Origin: a bacterium
GTDB taxonomy: Bacteria; Calditrichota; Calditrichia; RBG-13-44-9; J042
Assembly: GCA_015485355.1 (NCBI GenBank)
Contig: WFTQ01000081.1
Coordinates: forward strand, 1 to 49,455
Length of the DNA: 49,455 nucleotides
Reading direction: 5' to 3'
Under the pieces are notes generated by a model. It was given only the letters and a program-made list of their open reading frames with translations, made no database searches and was not told the origin of the DNA. Every line of letters starts with the position of its first letter. Position 1 is the first letter of the stretch. The position numbers were made by a program, and so were the translations under genes. Positions 25,419-35,452 of this stretch are shown here, one piece after another.

Positions 25419-26318
25419 ATGGCTGGAACCGTGGCAAAAGTCGGCTCCCCAAATCGCCTGGCCTATCTCTATGTACTGCCCGCTTTGTTGGTCATGGGCT
25501 TCGTGGTGGTATATCCCTTTCTGTACAATGTTGTGATCGCCTTTTCCAACATGAATTTAACGCATTTTCGGGACTGGCGGATCATCGGGTTTCGCCATTT
25601 TGGGGAAGTGCTTGGCGATCGAACGTTCTGGTACTTCTTGTTCAAAACGGTGCTCTGGACGGGGTTGAATCTGATTTTCCATGTCGGCATCGGCGTGTTT
25701 CTGGCATTGATCCTCAATAAGGACCTTCAAGGGAAGTCGATATTTCGCACCTTGTTGATTTTACCCTGGGCCGTGCCCCAATACATCACGGCTTTGACCT
25801 GGCGGGGCATGTTCAACTCGGAGTACGGGGCGGTCAATCTGTTGCTTCAACAGTTGGCGGGCATGCAAATTCCCTGGCTTTCCAGCGAATGGGGGGCCTT
25901 CACCGCCTGTCTGATCACCAATATCTGGTTGGGATTTCCATTCATGATGGTGGTGGCGTTGGGGGGCTTGCAAAGCATTCCGGATGAATTTTACGAAGCG
26001 GCGGAAATAGACGGGGCGACACCCTGGCAAAAGTTCTGGAACATTACTGTTCCCCTGTTGCGTCCGGTGATGATCCCGGCGATTATCCTGGGAGTGATCT
26101 GGACGTTCAACAATTTTAATGTTGTCTGGCTGGTCAGTAACGGGGGCGAACCTTCGGATACCACCCACATTCTGGTCAGCTGGGTGTATAAAGCCGCGTT
26201 TACCTATTTTCGGATGGGGTACGCGGCGGCATTCTCGTTGATCATTTTTGCCATTTTGTTTGTCTTCAGCTGGCGTTTTATCCAACGAACGCGTGTGCTG
26301 GAAAAGGTATACCCATAA
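25419..26318 (+). CDS. sugar ABC importer permease (MalF-type)
   Basis: A 299-residue permease with six membrane helices. The EAA loop that docks the ATPase reads EAAEIDGATPWQKFWNITVP (193-212). It lacks the large periplasmic loop of enterobacterial MalF and looks like the short form common in other phyla. GGGGGGAAGA precedes the ATG, 11 bases after the binding-protein stop. The next permease gene follows after 14 bases. Confidence 0.92.
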   Translation: MAGTVAKVGSPNRLAYLYVLPALLVMGFVVVYPFLYNVVIAFSNMNLTHFRDWRIIGFRHFGEVLGDRTFWYFLFKTVLWTGLNLIFHVGIGVFLALILNKDLQGKSIFRTLLILPWAVPQYITALTWRGMFNSEYGAVNLLLQQLAGMQIPWLSSEWGAFTACLITNIWLGFPFMMVVALGGLQSIPDEFYEAAEIDGATPWQKFWNITVPLLRPVMIPAIILGVIWTFNNFNVVWLVSNGGEPSDTTHILVSWVYKAAFTYFRMGYAAAFSLIIFAILFVFSWRFIQRTRVLEKVYP

Positions 26319-26332
26319 GGGAAAGTAGAGCC

Positions 26333-27175
26333 ATGGCCAATCCCCGGGCGTTGACCGTCAAAGGCAAATTGGGGGCCTATGCCGTTTTAACGGTGTTTAC
26401 CCTGTTTGCGATTTATCCGGTTATTCGAGTGGTTTCCATCTCAGTGCGTCCGGGTAACCGGCTGTTAACCAAGTCTCTGGCCGTTATCCCGGAAGGAGCC
26501 ACCTTGGAGGCCTACCGGCGGCTGTTTACAGAGGAGCCGTTCCTGAGGTGGATGTTGAACTCCATATGGGTGGCTGCGTTCGTCACCGTCGTGGGGGTGG
26601 CTCTGGCGGCCACGGCCGGGTATGCGTTCTCCCGGTATCGATTCCGGGGACGCAATGCGGCCATGCTGGGCATTATCATGACCCAAATGTTTCCGGTGAC
26701 CATGTTGTTGCTTCCCCTTTTCATCATGCTCATCAAACTGCGGTTATACGACTCCTATCTGGGTTTAATCATCGCCTATTCAGCAACGGCTTTACCCTTC
26801 ACCATCTGGCAAATGAAGGGCTATTACGATACCATTCCTTATAGTCTGGAAGAGGCGGCCATGATTGACGGCGCTTCGCCGGGTTACACGTTTTACCGGA
26901 TCGTATTGCCCCTGGCCCTTCCGGCGCTGGCCATTTCGGCTTTGTTTTCGTTCATGACCGCCTGGTCGGAATATCTGGTGGCTGCGGTTTTGATCCAGAA
27001 CCCGGATTTATTCACCCTGCCGCTGGGTTTGAAATCCTTTCAATCCAATATGGAAGTCGCATGGGGATTGTATTCCGCCGGTGCCGTGGTGGTCAGTCTC
27101 CCGGTGGTCCTGTTATTTATGTTTCTGAGTCGCTGGCTCATTTCGGGGTTGACCCTGGGCAGTGTAAAGGGGTGA
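26333..27175 (+). CDS. sugar ABC importer permease (MalG-type)
   Basis: A 280-residue six-helix permease, second half of the importer channel. The EAA loop reads EEAAMIDGASPGYTFYRIVL (173-192). The start follows GGGAAAG. It closes the importer operon; no ATPase gene follows, so a shared MsmK/MalK-type ATPase encoded elsewhere is likely. A weak imperfect hairpin (27214-27240) ending in TTTTC lies shortly after the stop. Confidence 0.92.
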   Translation: MANPRALTVKGKLGAYAVLTVFTLFAIYPVIRVVSISVRPGNRLLTKSLAVIPEGATLEAYRRLFTEEPFLRWMLNSIWVAAFVTVVGVALAATAGYAFSRYRFRGRNAAMLGIIMTQMFPVTMLLLPLFIMLIKLRLYDSYLGLIIAYSATALPFTIWQMKGYYDTIPYSLEEAAMIDGASPGYTFYRIVLPLALPALAISALFSFMTAWSEYLVAAVLIQNPDLFTLPLGLKSFQSNMEVAWGLYSAGAVVVSLPVVLLFMFLSRWLISGLTLGSVKG

Positions 27176-27240
27176 CCATGAGGGGGAAAACGTTTTGGGT
27201 GCCGGGTGGATCAGAAAATGCCGTCTGCGGTAAAATTTTC

Positions 27241-27339
27241 TTGACTATTTGGAATTTCTTTTTAATTTATCGTTAGTAACTATGATATGAGTTGCGCATG
27301 GATTCAACCGCGAAGGGATTGGGATGCAGAGCGGTTCAA
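27241..27339 (+). promoter_or_regulatory. possible promoter and inverted repeat before the outer-membrane gene block
   Basis: TTGACT (27241-27246) is followed after 16 bases by TAATTT (27263-27268), a weak promoter candidate. Further on, TTCAACCGC (27303-27311) and GCGGTTCAA (27331-27339) form a 9-base inverted repeat with one mismatch and a 19-base gap, downstream of the putative start point, where a repressor could act. Confidence 0.3.
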
Positions 27340-27366
27340 ATTGTCGATTTAGTTAAGTGAGCGCCT

Positions 27367-29055
27367 ATGAAGACCCCGGGCGGCCTGAAAATCTTTCTGT
27401 TCCTTTGCTGGGTGAGCCTGTTCTGGTTTGCCTGTCACAATCAGCAGCCGGCCGAGGAAAACGTTCTGGCACGGATCGACCGGGAATGGATCACTACGAA
27501 GGATTTTCAACAGCGCTTTTCGGAATTGCGCACCCGCATGGGGCTTCCCGACAACGGTCAGACCCGCCGGGAACTCCTGAAAAATATGGTGAATGAAAAA
27601 TTACTGATTCTTGAGGCTAAAAACCGGGGTTACGATCGGGATGCCCGGGGCCGGCATGAATGGCAGAGGATTCATATTCAGGGTTTGCTGAACCTCTTTT
27701 ATCAAAAAGAAATTGCCGCCCGGATCACCGTCAGCGAAAAGGAGCTGCGGGAACTGTTTCGACGTTTCAATACCCGCATCAAGGCCCGACATTTGTATGC
27801 CCCTACAAAGCGGAAGGCCGATTCCCTGTATCGGGCTCTGCAGAACGGGGCCACTTTTGAGCAGCTGGCCCGAAAAGTCTTCAAAGATCCCCGGCTGCGC
27901 GATACGGGGGGACTGCTGGGATATGTTACGGTCGATGAAGTGCATCCCAATGTGGAGGATGCCGCCTTTTCCCTGAAAGTGGGGGAGATTTCCCGTCCGG
28001 TCAAAATCAGCAGCGGTTATAGCATTGTTAAGGTGGAAGACCGCATTCAGAATCCCCTGATCACCGAATTGCAGTATGCCCAGAAAAAGGCCCAAATGGA
28101 ACGGTTCCTGCGGTATCGAAAATCCCTTCAAATGGCGGCCGCTTTTGTGGACTCCATGCGTCGGGAATTAGAGGTGACTTTCAATCCCGACGTCGTTCGC
28201 GCCGTTTTTCAGTTGATAAAAAATAAGCCCGAGGGATTGTGGCGCCCGGAAGAGCATCCCCTGCCCGGGGTACCGGATCTGGAAGATCGGGTGATTGTGC
28301 GGTCTCGATTGGGCGCGTGGAGCGTTCGCCGGTTCCGGGAGAAGGCCCGCTTTACCTCGGAGCGGGAGAGGCGCTGGATTCGTCATCCCGAAAGCCTGGA
28401 AGAGTTTATTGCGGGTCTGGTGGTACGGGAGTATATGTTGGCCCACGCCCGACGGAAGCAATACGACCGCACCCCGGAATTTCAGGAATTTGTGCGGCGG
28501 CAATGGGAAAGCTATCTGCTGCAACGCCTGGAAGAGGCGTTATGGGCGGAAATGGAAGTCCCCGAGGACAGCTTGCGGCACTACTATCGGCAAAACTTGG
28601 ACAAGTTCACCCGGCCGCCACAGATTGGTTTAAGGAAAATTGCGGTGGCGGATCCGGCTGTCGCCCGGCTCATCGAAGGGCATTTGCGTCGGGGGGCCTC
28701 TTTCGAAGAACTGGCGCAACAATATTCGGTGCGAAGTGGCGGAGCGGGAAACCCCCGCGGGGTGGAATATTTTACCCGCCGTCAATTGGGGCAATGGGCG
28801 GATGAGATTTTTTCGCTGAATCCGGGTGAATGGAAAGGCCCCTTCCCGTCCGCTGATTCCCTCTACCTGTTTGTCCAGTGTGTGGATCAACTGCCCCAAC
28901 GGGTGATTCCCTTCGAGGAAGCCCGGGAAGAAATTGTGAACGCTTTGAAATACATGGGGTTGAATAAAAAACGGGACGAGATCATTCGTCAGGTGGCGCG
29001 TTCGGTGCCCGTTGCCCAATTCCCGGAAAGGTTAACAACTATGCGACTCAATTAA
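27367..29055 (+). CDS. peptidyl-prolyl isomerase lipoprotein with two parvulin domains (SurA/PrsA-like)
   Basis: A 562-residue protein. The lipoprotein signal ends at FWFAC (Cys23). A SurA-type N-terminal helical region (about 33-125) is followed by a first parvulin domain (about 135-240, with KARHLYAPTKRKAD, ATFEQLARKV, RDTGGLLGYV and ISRPVKISSGYSIVKVED). After a second helical region comes a second, more diverged parvulin domain (about 420-520, with ASFEELAQQYSVRSGGAGNPRG). Such proteins help outer-membrane barrels or secreted proteins fold in the periplasm. It ends 18 bases before the TonB receptor gene, suggesting it serves the barrels and large secreted proteins that follow (inference). 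The ribosome binding site (AAGTGAG) is weak. Confidence 0.88.
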   Translation: MKTPGGLKIFLFLCWVSLFWFACHNQQPAEENVLARIDREWITTKDFQQRFSELRTRMGLPDNGQTRRELLKNMVNEKLLILEAKNRGYDRDARGRHEWQRIHIQGLLNLFYQKEIAARITVSEKELRELFRRFNTRIKARHLYAPTKRKADSLYRALQNGATFEQLARKVFKDPRLRDTGGLLGYVTVDEVHPNVEDAAFSLKVGEISRPVKISSGYSIVKVEDRIQNPLITELQYAQKKAQMERFLRYRKSLQMAAAFVDSMRRELEVTFNPDVVRAVFQLIKNKPEGLWRPEEHPLPGVPDLEDRVIVRSRLGAWSVRRFREKARFTSERERRWIRHPESLEEFIAGLVVREYMLAHARRKQYDRTPEFQEFVRRQWESYLLQRLEEALWAEMEVPEDSLRHYYRQNLDKFTRPPQIGLRKIAVADPAVARLIEGHLRRGASFEELAQQYSVRSGGAGNPRGVEYFTRRQLGQWADEIFSLNPGEWKGPFPSADSLYLFVQCVDQLPQRVIPFEEAREEIVNALKYMGLNKKRDEIIRQVARSVPVAQFPERLTTMRLN

Positions 29056-29073
29056 AAGAGGCCTTTGTTTACA

Positions 29074-31839
29074 ATGAGACGATCGATTCCTTTTACGCTG
29101 GGTGTGCTTTTACTCATAGCTTTCACTCCCTCGCTCAGTTGGGCCCAATCCTATGGCAAAATCACCGGCATTGTAGTGGACGCGGAAACGGGCGAGCCCC
29201 TCCCCGGTGCCAATGTGCTCGTCGAGGGAACCAACCTGGGTGCATCCACCGATCTGGACGGTACCTACATCATCCTGCGAGTTCCGCCCGGAACGTATAC
29301 CCTGAGTGTGGAATACATCGGTTATCAAAAGATGTCCGTCACCAACGTCCAGGTCATGACGGATCTCACCAGCCGGGTCAATTTTCGGTTGAAACCGGAA
29401 GCCATCGCCGGGGAAGAGGTGGTGGTCGTGGCGGAGACCCCCATCATTCGCAAAGACCTGACTTCGGTGGAAGCGCGGATACAGGCGGAAACGATTGAAC
29501 GCATGCCGGTACAGGATGTGGGAGATATTTTAAACCTTCAGGCCGGGGTAACCCGGGACGCCGCGGGAGGCATTCACATTCGGGGGGGACGATCCACCGA
29601 AATCTCTTACATGATTAACGGAATCAGCATCACAGACGACTTTACGCGATCCCAGTCCCTGCAAATCGAGAACGAATCGGTGCAAGAACTGCAGGTCATC
29701 AGTGGTACGTTTAATGCCGAATACGGCAACGCCATGAGCGGGGTGATCAATATTGTTACCAAAACCGGTTCCAATGTGTTTAAAGGCAATCTGACCGCCT
29801 GGTCCGGGGATTATTACAGTCGGGATACGGAGGTCTTCTGGAATCTGGATCAGCTTAACCCCACATCCATCTACAATCTTCAGGGGTATCTAAGTGGTCC
29901 CATCATCAAAAACAAGGTTACTTTTTTTGCCACGGCCAGACGCTGGTATGATGACGGCTGGCTGTATGGTCCTTATGTGTACAGTCCCCAGGGACGCACA
30001 CAGATCGTCAATGGGGACACCGTCGAACTGCGGGGGGATAGCAGCGCGGTATCCATGAATTTTCGTTCCCGATTCAGCGGGCAGTTTTCTTTGGAATGGC
30101 AAATTGCCATGCCGTTAAAATACCGCATTGATATTCTGGGTAGCTGGGAAAAACGGCGGAACTACGACCACTTCTTCCGGCTGAATCCTCTCGGCGACCG
30201 GGGGGATCTGGAGAAAGGCATTACCCTCATCAACAAGTTGGTGCATCAGATCAGTCCAAAAATGTTTTATGAGGCCACCCTGGCCTATAAATTTAACACC
30301 ATCCTATCCCGGCTTTACGAAAGCCCGTTTGATCCTCGATATGTCCATCCGGATTCCCTCAACGTGGGCGCTTTTCAATTTTCCCGGGCGGGAACGGATC
30401 TGACCCGTTTTGAACGGTATACGCGCTCCTGGATCGGCAAGTTTGATGTCACCGCTCAGGTCACCCGGCGCCATCAGGTGAAGTTCGGGGTGGAGTATCA
30501 GCAGGATGAGCTGTTTTACGAGAATCTGACGCTGGTACCCGCAGAGAATGAGCGGGGGGAGCAAATCCAACCCTTCAGACCGGCCATTCGCCCCCCCTCC
30601 TCGCCGGTGCATGATCGCTTCATCCGCAAACCGGTCAAATTTTCCGCCTATATTCAGGACAAGATCGAGTACGAGGAAATGATCATCAACGTGGGGGTGC
30701 GTTTCGATCTGTTTGATGCCAATGGTAAGATCCCCCGGGATATGTCTGACCCCAATATCTACAACCCCTTTAAGTTGATCTATATTTATAAAGACGTGAA
30801 CGGCGATGGGGTCATCGATTTGTCCGAACAACGGGAGGACAATAAGTATAGCCTGGAAGAACGTCAGCAATTCTGGTGGCGGGAAACCAGCATCAAAACG
30901 CAGGTCAGTCCTCGTCTGGGGGTCGCCTACCCGATATCCGAGGGAGGTGTCATTCACTTCTCTTACGGCATCTTTCAGCAAATTCCCGATTACAGTCAGC
31001 TTTATGTGGGGGATGAATTGAAAGTCACGACGGCCACGGGCACCCAGGGACCGTTTGGTAATCCAGACCTCAATCCCCAACGCACCACCATGTACGAAAT
31101 TGGTTTGAAACAGAAGCTGGGAGATGTGCTGGCCGTTGATGTGACGGGGTTCTACCGGGATATCCGGGATTGGGTGTCCACCAGCCAGCCCATCCCCACG
31201 GTGTTGGGGGGTGTTTCCTATGTTCGCAAGATCAATCGGGATTTTGCCAACGTGCGGGGCATTACCCTTACCCTGCGGCGGCAATTTCGGGATGGATATG
31301 CGTTTTCGGTCGACTACACCTTCCAGATTGCCGAGGGGACCAATTCGTATCCCGAACAGGAGTTCTTTTCCCAATTGGGTGGAGCGGAGCCCACCAAGGT
31401 GCTGACTCCGCTGGATTGGGATCAGCGGCACACGTTTAACAGCTATATTTTTTACGGTGGCGACGACTGGGGTGTCAGTGTCATCTCCCGTTTCGAATCG
31501 GGGCAGCCGTATACGCCGGAAATCGTTACCGGCGTTCGAGTGGGGCGGAACATTGTTTCCGGCTTGCAGCGGAACAGCCGCACTAAACCGAACAAATTTA
31601 CCGTCGATCTAAACGCCTTTAAACGCATTCAGGTGTTGGGCCAGGAGGTGGAATTTTTCCTCCAGGTGTACAACTTGCTCGATGCCCGCAATCCGATCAA
31701 CGTATACGGTGATACCGGTCAACCCGATTTGACCCTCTTCCAGATGCAGGCGGTTCAGGCGGATAAGAGTTGGTTTGTACGGCCGGATTTTTATGCCCCG
31801 CCGCGACGCGTCCAGGTGGGTATGAAGTTGAAACTATAA
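29074..31839 (+). CDS. TonB-dependent receptor with N-terminal carboxypeptidase-regulatory-like domain
   Basis: A 921-residue outer-membrane receptor. The signal peptide (1-24) ends SLSWAQ. A carboxypeptidase D regulatory-like sandwich spans about 27-107 (GIVVDAETGEPLPGANVLV). The plug spans about 118-232 (IHIRGGRSTEISYMINGI, NAEYGNAMSGVINIVTKTG). A 22-strand-type barrel follows, ending VQVGMKLKL with the C-terminal aromatic/hydrophobic strand. The domain order is that of SusC-like and related receptors, but no SusD gene follows. ATG 29074 is preferred (AAAAGAGG 12 bases before); a TTG at 29065 would add three residues. Ligand is unknown; the locus suggests oligosaccharides. Confidence 0.9.
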   Translation: MRRSIPFTLGVLLLIAFTPSLSWAQSYGKITGIVVDAETGEPLPGANVLVEGTNLGASTDLDGTYIILRVPPGTYTLSVEYIGYQKMSVTNVQVMTDLTSRVNFRLKPEAIAGEEVVVVAETPIIRKDLTSVEARIQAETIERMPVQDVGDILNLQAGVTRDAAGGIHIRGGRSTEISYMINGISITDDFTRSQSLQIENESVQELQVISGTFNAEYGNAMSGVINIVTKTGSNVFKGNLTAWSGDYYSRDTEVFWNLDQLNPTSIYNLQGYLSGPIIKNKVTFFATARRWYDDGWLYGPYVYSPQGRTQIVNGDTVELRGDSSAVSMNFRSRFSGQFSLEWQIAMPLKYRIDILGSWEKRRNYDHFFRLNPLGDRGDLEKGITLINKLVHQISPKMFYEATLAYKFNTILSRLYESPFDPRYVHPDSLNVGAFQFSRAGTDLTRFERYTRSWIGKFDVTAQVTRRHQVKFGVEYQQDELFYENLTLVPAENERGEQIQPFRPAIRPPSSPVHDRFIRKPVKFSAYIQDKIEYEEMIINVGVRFDLFDANGKIPRDMSDPNIYNPFKLIYIYKDVNGDGVIDLSEQREDNKYSLEERQQFWWRETSIKTQVSPRLGVAYPISEGGVIHFSYGIFQQIPDYSQLYVGDELKVTTATGTQGPFGNPDLNPQRTTMYEIGLKQKLGDVLAVDVTGFYRDIRDWVSTSQPIPTVLGGVSYVRKINRDFANVRGITLTLRRQFRDGYAFSVDYTFQIAEGTNSYPEQEFFSQLGGAEPTKVLTPLDWDQRHTFNSYIFYGGDDWGVSVISRFESGQPYTPEIVTGVRVGRNIVSGLQRNSRTKPNKFTVDLNAFKRIQVLGQEVEFFLQVYNLLDARNPINVYGDTGQPDLTLFQMQAVQADKSWFVRPDFYAPPRRVQVGMKLKL

Positions 31840-31867
31840 ATTCTGGATAACGGAAGGTAGAACGCCA

Positions 31868-34800
31868 ATGTGTAGAACAAAAACCAATGGTTGGTCGAAC
31901 ATGAGGGTGGGAAAATGCCTTTTCAGTGCCCTGCTGGCCGTCGTCATCGGCCTCCAGTCGCTTACCGCGCAGGTCAACGAACATATTCCTTCGGATCAAC
32001 GGGGTGACCCGAAACTGCGAAGGAAGTCCCATATCGACGGCAACAACATTCGGGCCACCATATTTAATTTTGGAATGAGTGGTCGCACATCGGCCCGGCC
32101 GGATGAGATCCCCTATGAATGGCCGAAAAACACGCAACGGGTTTATATTGCGCTGGTGGGCATTTGGCTGGCGGGTGAGGTAAAGGATGAATCCGGTCAG
32201 ACGATTCACATAGTCGATTTCCCCGCCTATCGACAGAGTCCCGACGGCGGTTCCTGGAATCTGGAGCCCGTGCCGGGCTTTCTGAATCCCGAATCGGGGG
32301 AAATCGCGCGCAGCGATCGTCCGGAAACCTGGCCCACGGCCGCCCAGGGCGGATGGCGGGATAAACGCGACGATCCCGTCGACCCCGGATGGATTGGCTC
32401 CTGGAATGGGTTCTTCGGTAAAAATGTATTCAATGCCGATCAGGAAATGTACTACCGCGCTTCCGACGATCTGTATAGTCGCTACAACTATATCCCCGAT
32501 GAAACCGACCCCACCCGACGGGGCATGGGGTTGCTGGTGGATGTGCGGGCCTTTGCCTGGTCCCAGATCCTGATCAATGATGTGCTGTTCTTTATTCACG
32601 ATATCTTAAATGACGGCACCAAGCGGGTTCCCAAAACGGCTTTCCTGATCTGGTTGGCCGATATCGTGGGCGGTGACCCCGCGGACGATGAACCGTTTGT
32701 GGACCTGCAAACCAGTATCGCATTTTTGACCGACGCCGATCGTGTGGGCGATAGCGCCTTCGGCACCGACAAGGTGGGGGTGGCTTCGGTTAAATACATC
32801 GAAACGCCCGGCAATGCCGTTGATGGCATCGACAACGATGGGGATGCCGATTTTTATCCCGAGCTTTTAAGCCGAATTGATGGCGATCCGAATGAATTGG
32901 TCCCCCATTTTACCGATGCTGATTTCGAAAAGAGGACCCTGAAGCCCGGCGATAAAATTGTGCTGATCGATTCCCTCACCTTTGCCCGCATCATCACCAC
33001 CTATCCGGATACCGGAGGAACGGTGGTGACGTTGGGCAGAGTAGTTTATCTGCCTCCGGATGGGCTTACCGTGGAAGAGGATACCGTGGCCAATTCCTTC
33101 GATGAAGATTTCGACGGCCTGATAGACGAGCGCCTGACGTTGCACCTGGAGCGGTTCGACGAAATCACCGGTACCATCCGGCCGGTGCGCTACATCAATT
33201 ACCTGGCGTTTGAACCCGGAGACACCGTTAAACGGGGCTTTGTGGTTCCCGGGTGGGATGTCCAGCCGTCCTACGCCACGGTGGCTCCCATGATTGATGA
33301 ATCCCGGGATGATAAATTTGACAATGACAACGATTGGGACCCCATGCAAGACGATACCGGCCTGGATGGCGTGGAGGAGACCGGAGACCCGGGGGAAGGG
33401 GACGGCCTGCCTTCCAGCGGTTCGGGAACCGATTTCCCCGGAGAACCCAATATCGATAAAACCGACGTTTCGGAGGCCGATTTAATCGGGTTGACCTCGG
33501 CCATTCAGGATCCGGCCTTTGGCATCAATTTCAATACCGTTTCCGACGATTTCATCTGGCGCAAGTTTATGATTCCGGGACAATTTTATCTGCCGCGTAA
33601 AACCGGGGACTATGACCTTTTTGTTTCCTCGGGATTTTTCCCGCTGGACCCCGGGGAACGGCAGCGCATGGCCATCTCCGTGGCCTTGGCGGGCGGCGGT
33701 ACCACCAAACAGGCGGATATCGAAAGCGCCATTCAAAAGCAGAAACAGGCCCGGGTGGCGTTTGAGGCCGATTACCAATTTGCTCAGGCCCCTTTGCAGG
33801 TAACCCTGAAAGCCGTTCCCGGAGATGGCAAAGTGACCCTCTACTGGGATGATGTGGCCGAATCCTCGGTGGATCGGTTTATCAAACGCATGGGGGGACC
33901 CGCCGAAGATTTTGAAGGCTATCGCATTTATCGGGCGACCGATGCGGCCTTTCTGGATGCCAAGGTGATTACCGATGCCCAGGGAGTTCCCACTTTCTTA
34001 AGACCCATCGCCCAATTCGACAAGGTCGACGGGATTACCGGATATCATCCAATAGACATCAACGGAGTCAAGTTTTATCTGGGAAACGACAATGGCATCG
34101 TCCATTCCTATGTGGATTCCAATGTGGTCAATGGTCAGCGCTACTTTTACGCGGTGACGGCCTACGATTTCGGTTATGCAGAAGGGGGGATTCCACCGAC
34201 GGAAACCAACATTAAAGTGGTGGTGGATCCCGAAGGCAATATCATTACCGGACCCAACGTGGTGGTGGTCCGGCCCAGGGCGCCCGTAGCCGGATATCTG
34301 CCTGCGGATGTGGAAAAGCTCGAACACGTGAGCGGCAGCGCCACCGGGGAAATCGGATTTAAGATTATCGATCCCCGACTGGTAAAAGATGGCCATGTGT
34401 ACGAAATCACCTTTGAAGATACCTTGATCAAGGGTAAAAAACCGGGAGCGGATACCCTGACGACCAAAAATTTCACCGTGACCGATGTGACGGATGGTGT
34501 GGTTAAACTGGAAAAAAGTACTCTGTTCAACGAGGGCGACGAGGTACCCTTGATTGATGGCATTCAACTCTTCTTTGTGAACGAAAGACAGGTGGAATTG
34601 AACACCGTGTTGTCGGGGTGGAACGATCCCGAGGTATTCATTTTCGAATTCAAACCGGTGTTTCTAATCTCCACCATTGGAGAACAGCGCCCCAACGATT
34701 ACCGAATCGTTATCGGCGATGTGGGTTACGGTACCTCGAAAGATACCACCATCAGCGAGGGGGGCATTAGCGTTCCTTTACCCTCCAAGGCCGTGAATTT

Positions 34801-35425
34801 CAGGGTGTTTAATCTTTCCCGGGATAAAGAGATCGCCTTTGCCTTTGCCGAACTGGATGGGGATGATGGCCGCTTCAGCATCGATACCACCAATGCCAAC
34901 AACACAGACATCATCTTCTTTCTGGAAGAGAATGATGAGGGGAAACTGGTATATACCTGGCAGGTTACGCTCAATTTAAAAGAAGAGGGGCGTAATCCCG
35001 AACAGGGCGACACATTAAACATCTTTTTGCGCAAACCGTTTTTATCCAGCGATGTGTATCGTTTCACCGCACTGGGGGAACGTATGGATCCCGAGCTGGC
35101 CAGGAAGCAGTTGGACCGCATTCGGGTGGTACCCAATCCCTACATCGCCGCCGAACGGTGGGAACCCAGGAATCCCTATACGACCGGACGTGGCCCCCGC
35201 GAGCTTCATTTCATCAATCTCCCCAAAAAATGTACCATTCGTATTTACGATGTGAATGGTGTTTTAGTCGATAAGATTGAGCACAATTCGACACTGGACA
35301 ACGGCACCGCCATTTGGGACATGCTCAGCCTGGATAATCTGGAAATCTCTTACGGAGTGTATATTTATCACATCGAGGCCCCGGGAATCGGTCAGAAAAC
35401 CGGGACCTTTGCGGTGATCAAATAA
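31868..35425 (+). CDS. large secreted protein of unknown family, partner of the TonB receptor
   Basis: A 1185-residue exported protein (signal peptide within the first 35 residues, ending LTAQ). Three Asp-rich, calcium-site-like segments occur: DGIDNDGDADF near 319, DEDFDGLIDERL near 411, and a long DDKFDNDNDWD region near 480-500. A fibronectin-III-like domain lies at about 640-760 (GKVTLYWDDVAESSVDRF, FEGYRIYRATD). The last 105 residues resemble a surface-sorting or FlgD-like domain of a second type: RVVPNPYIAAERW, then CTIRIYDVNGVLVDKIEH and a terminal GTFAVIK. There are no enzyme motifs. It lies between the TonB receptor and the PorV-like gene, all closely spaced. It could be a substrate-binding or scaffold protein; this is inference. 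Confidence 0.8.
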   Translation: MCRTKTNGWSNMRVGKCLFSALLAVVIGLQSLTAQVNEHIPSDQRGDPKLRRKSHIDGNNIRATIFNFGMSGRTSARPDEIPYEWPKNTQRVYIALVGIWLAGEVKDESGQTIHIVDFPAYRQSPDGGSWNLEPVPGFLNPESGEIARSDRPETWPTAAQGGWRDKRDDPVDPGWIGSWNGFFGKNVFNADQEMYYRASDDLYSRYNYIPDETDPTRRGMGLLVDVRAFAWSQILINDVLFFIHDILNDGTKRVPKTAFLIWLADIVGGDPADDEPFVDLQTSIAFLTDADRVGDSAFGTDKVGVASVKYIETPGNAVDGIDNDGDADFYPELLSRIDGDPNELVPHFTDADFEKRTLKPGDKIVLIDSLTFARIITTYPDTGGTVVTLGRVVYLPPDGLTVEEDTVANSFDEDFDGLIDERLTLHLERFDEITGTIRPVRYINYLAFEPGDTVKRGFVVPGWDVQPSYATVAPMIDESRDDKFDNDNDWDPMQDDTGLDGVEETGDPGEGDGLPSSGSGTDFPGEPNIDKTDVSEADLIGLTSAIQDPAFGINFNTVSDDFIWRKFMIPGQFYLPRKTGDYDLFVSSGFFPLDPGERQRMAISVALAGGGTTKQADIESAIQKQKQARVAFEADYQFAQAPLQVTLKAVPGDGKVTLYWDDVAESSVDRFIKRMGGPAEDFEGYRIYRATDAAFLDAKVITDAQGVPTFLRPIAQFDKVDGITGYHPIDINGVKFYLGNDNGIVHSYVDSNVVNGQRYFYAVTAYDFGYAEGGIPPTETNIKVVVDPEGNIITGPNVVVVRPRAPVAGYLPADVEKLEHVSGSATGEIGFKIIDPRLVKDGHVYEITFEDTLIKGKKPGADTLTTKNFTVTDVTDGVVKLEKSTLFNEGDEVPLIDGIQLFFVNERQVELNTVLSGWNDPEVFIFEFKPVFLISTIGEQRPNDYRIVIGDVGYGTSKDTTISEGGISVPLPSKAVNFRVFNLSRDKEIAFAFAELDGDDGRFSIDTTNANNTDIIFFLEENDEGKLVYTWQVTLNLKEEGRNPEQGDTLNIFLRKPFLSSDVYRFTALGERMDPELARKQLDRIRVVPNPYIAAERWEPRNPYTTGRGPRELHFINLPKKCTIRIYDVNGVLVDKIEHNSTLDNGTAIWDMLSLDNLEISYGVYIYHIEAPGIGQKTGTFAVIK

Positions 35426-35452
35426 TCATAAAAACAGGGCACAGGGTATAGA

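Noticed and set aside
31868-35425. The 1185-residue protein as a SusD homologue
   Set aside because: It is far too long, strand-rich rather than helical, and shows no TPR-like or SusD motif; only its position resembles SusD.
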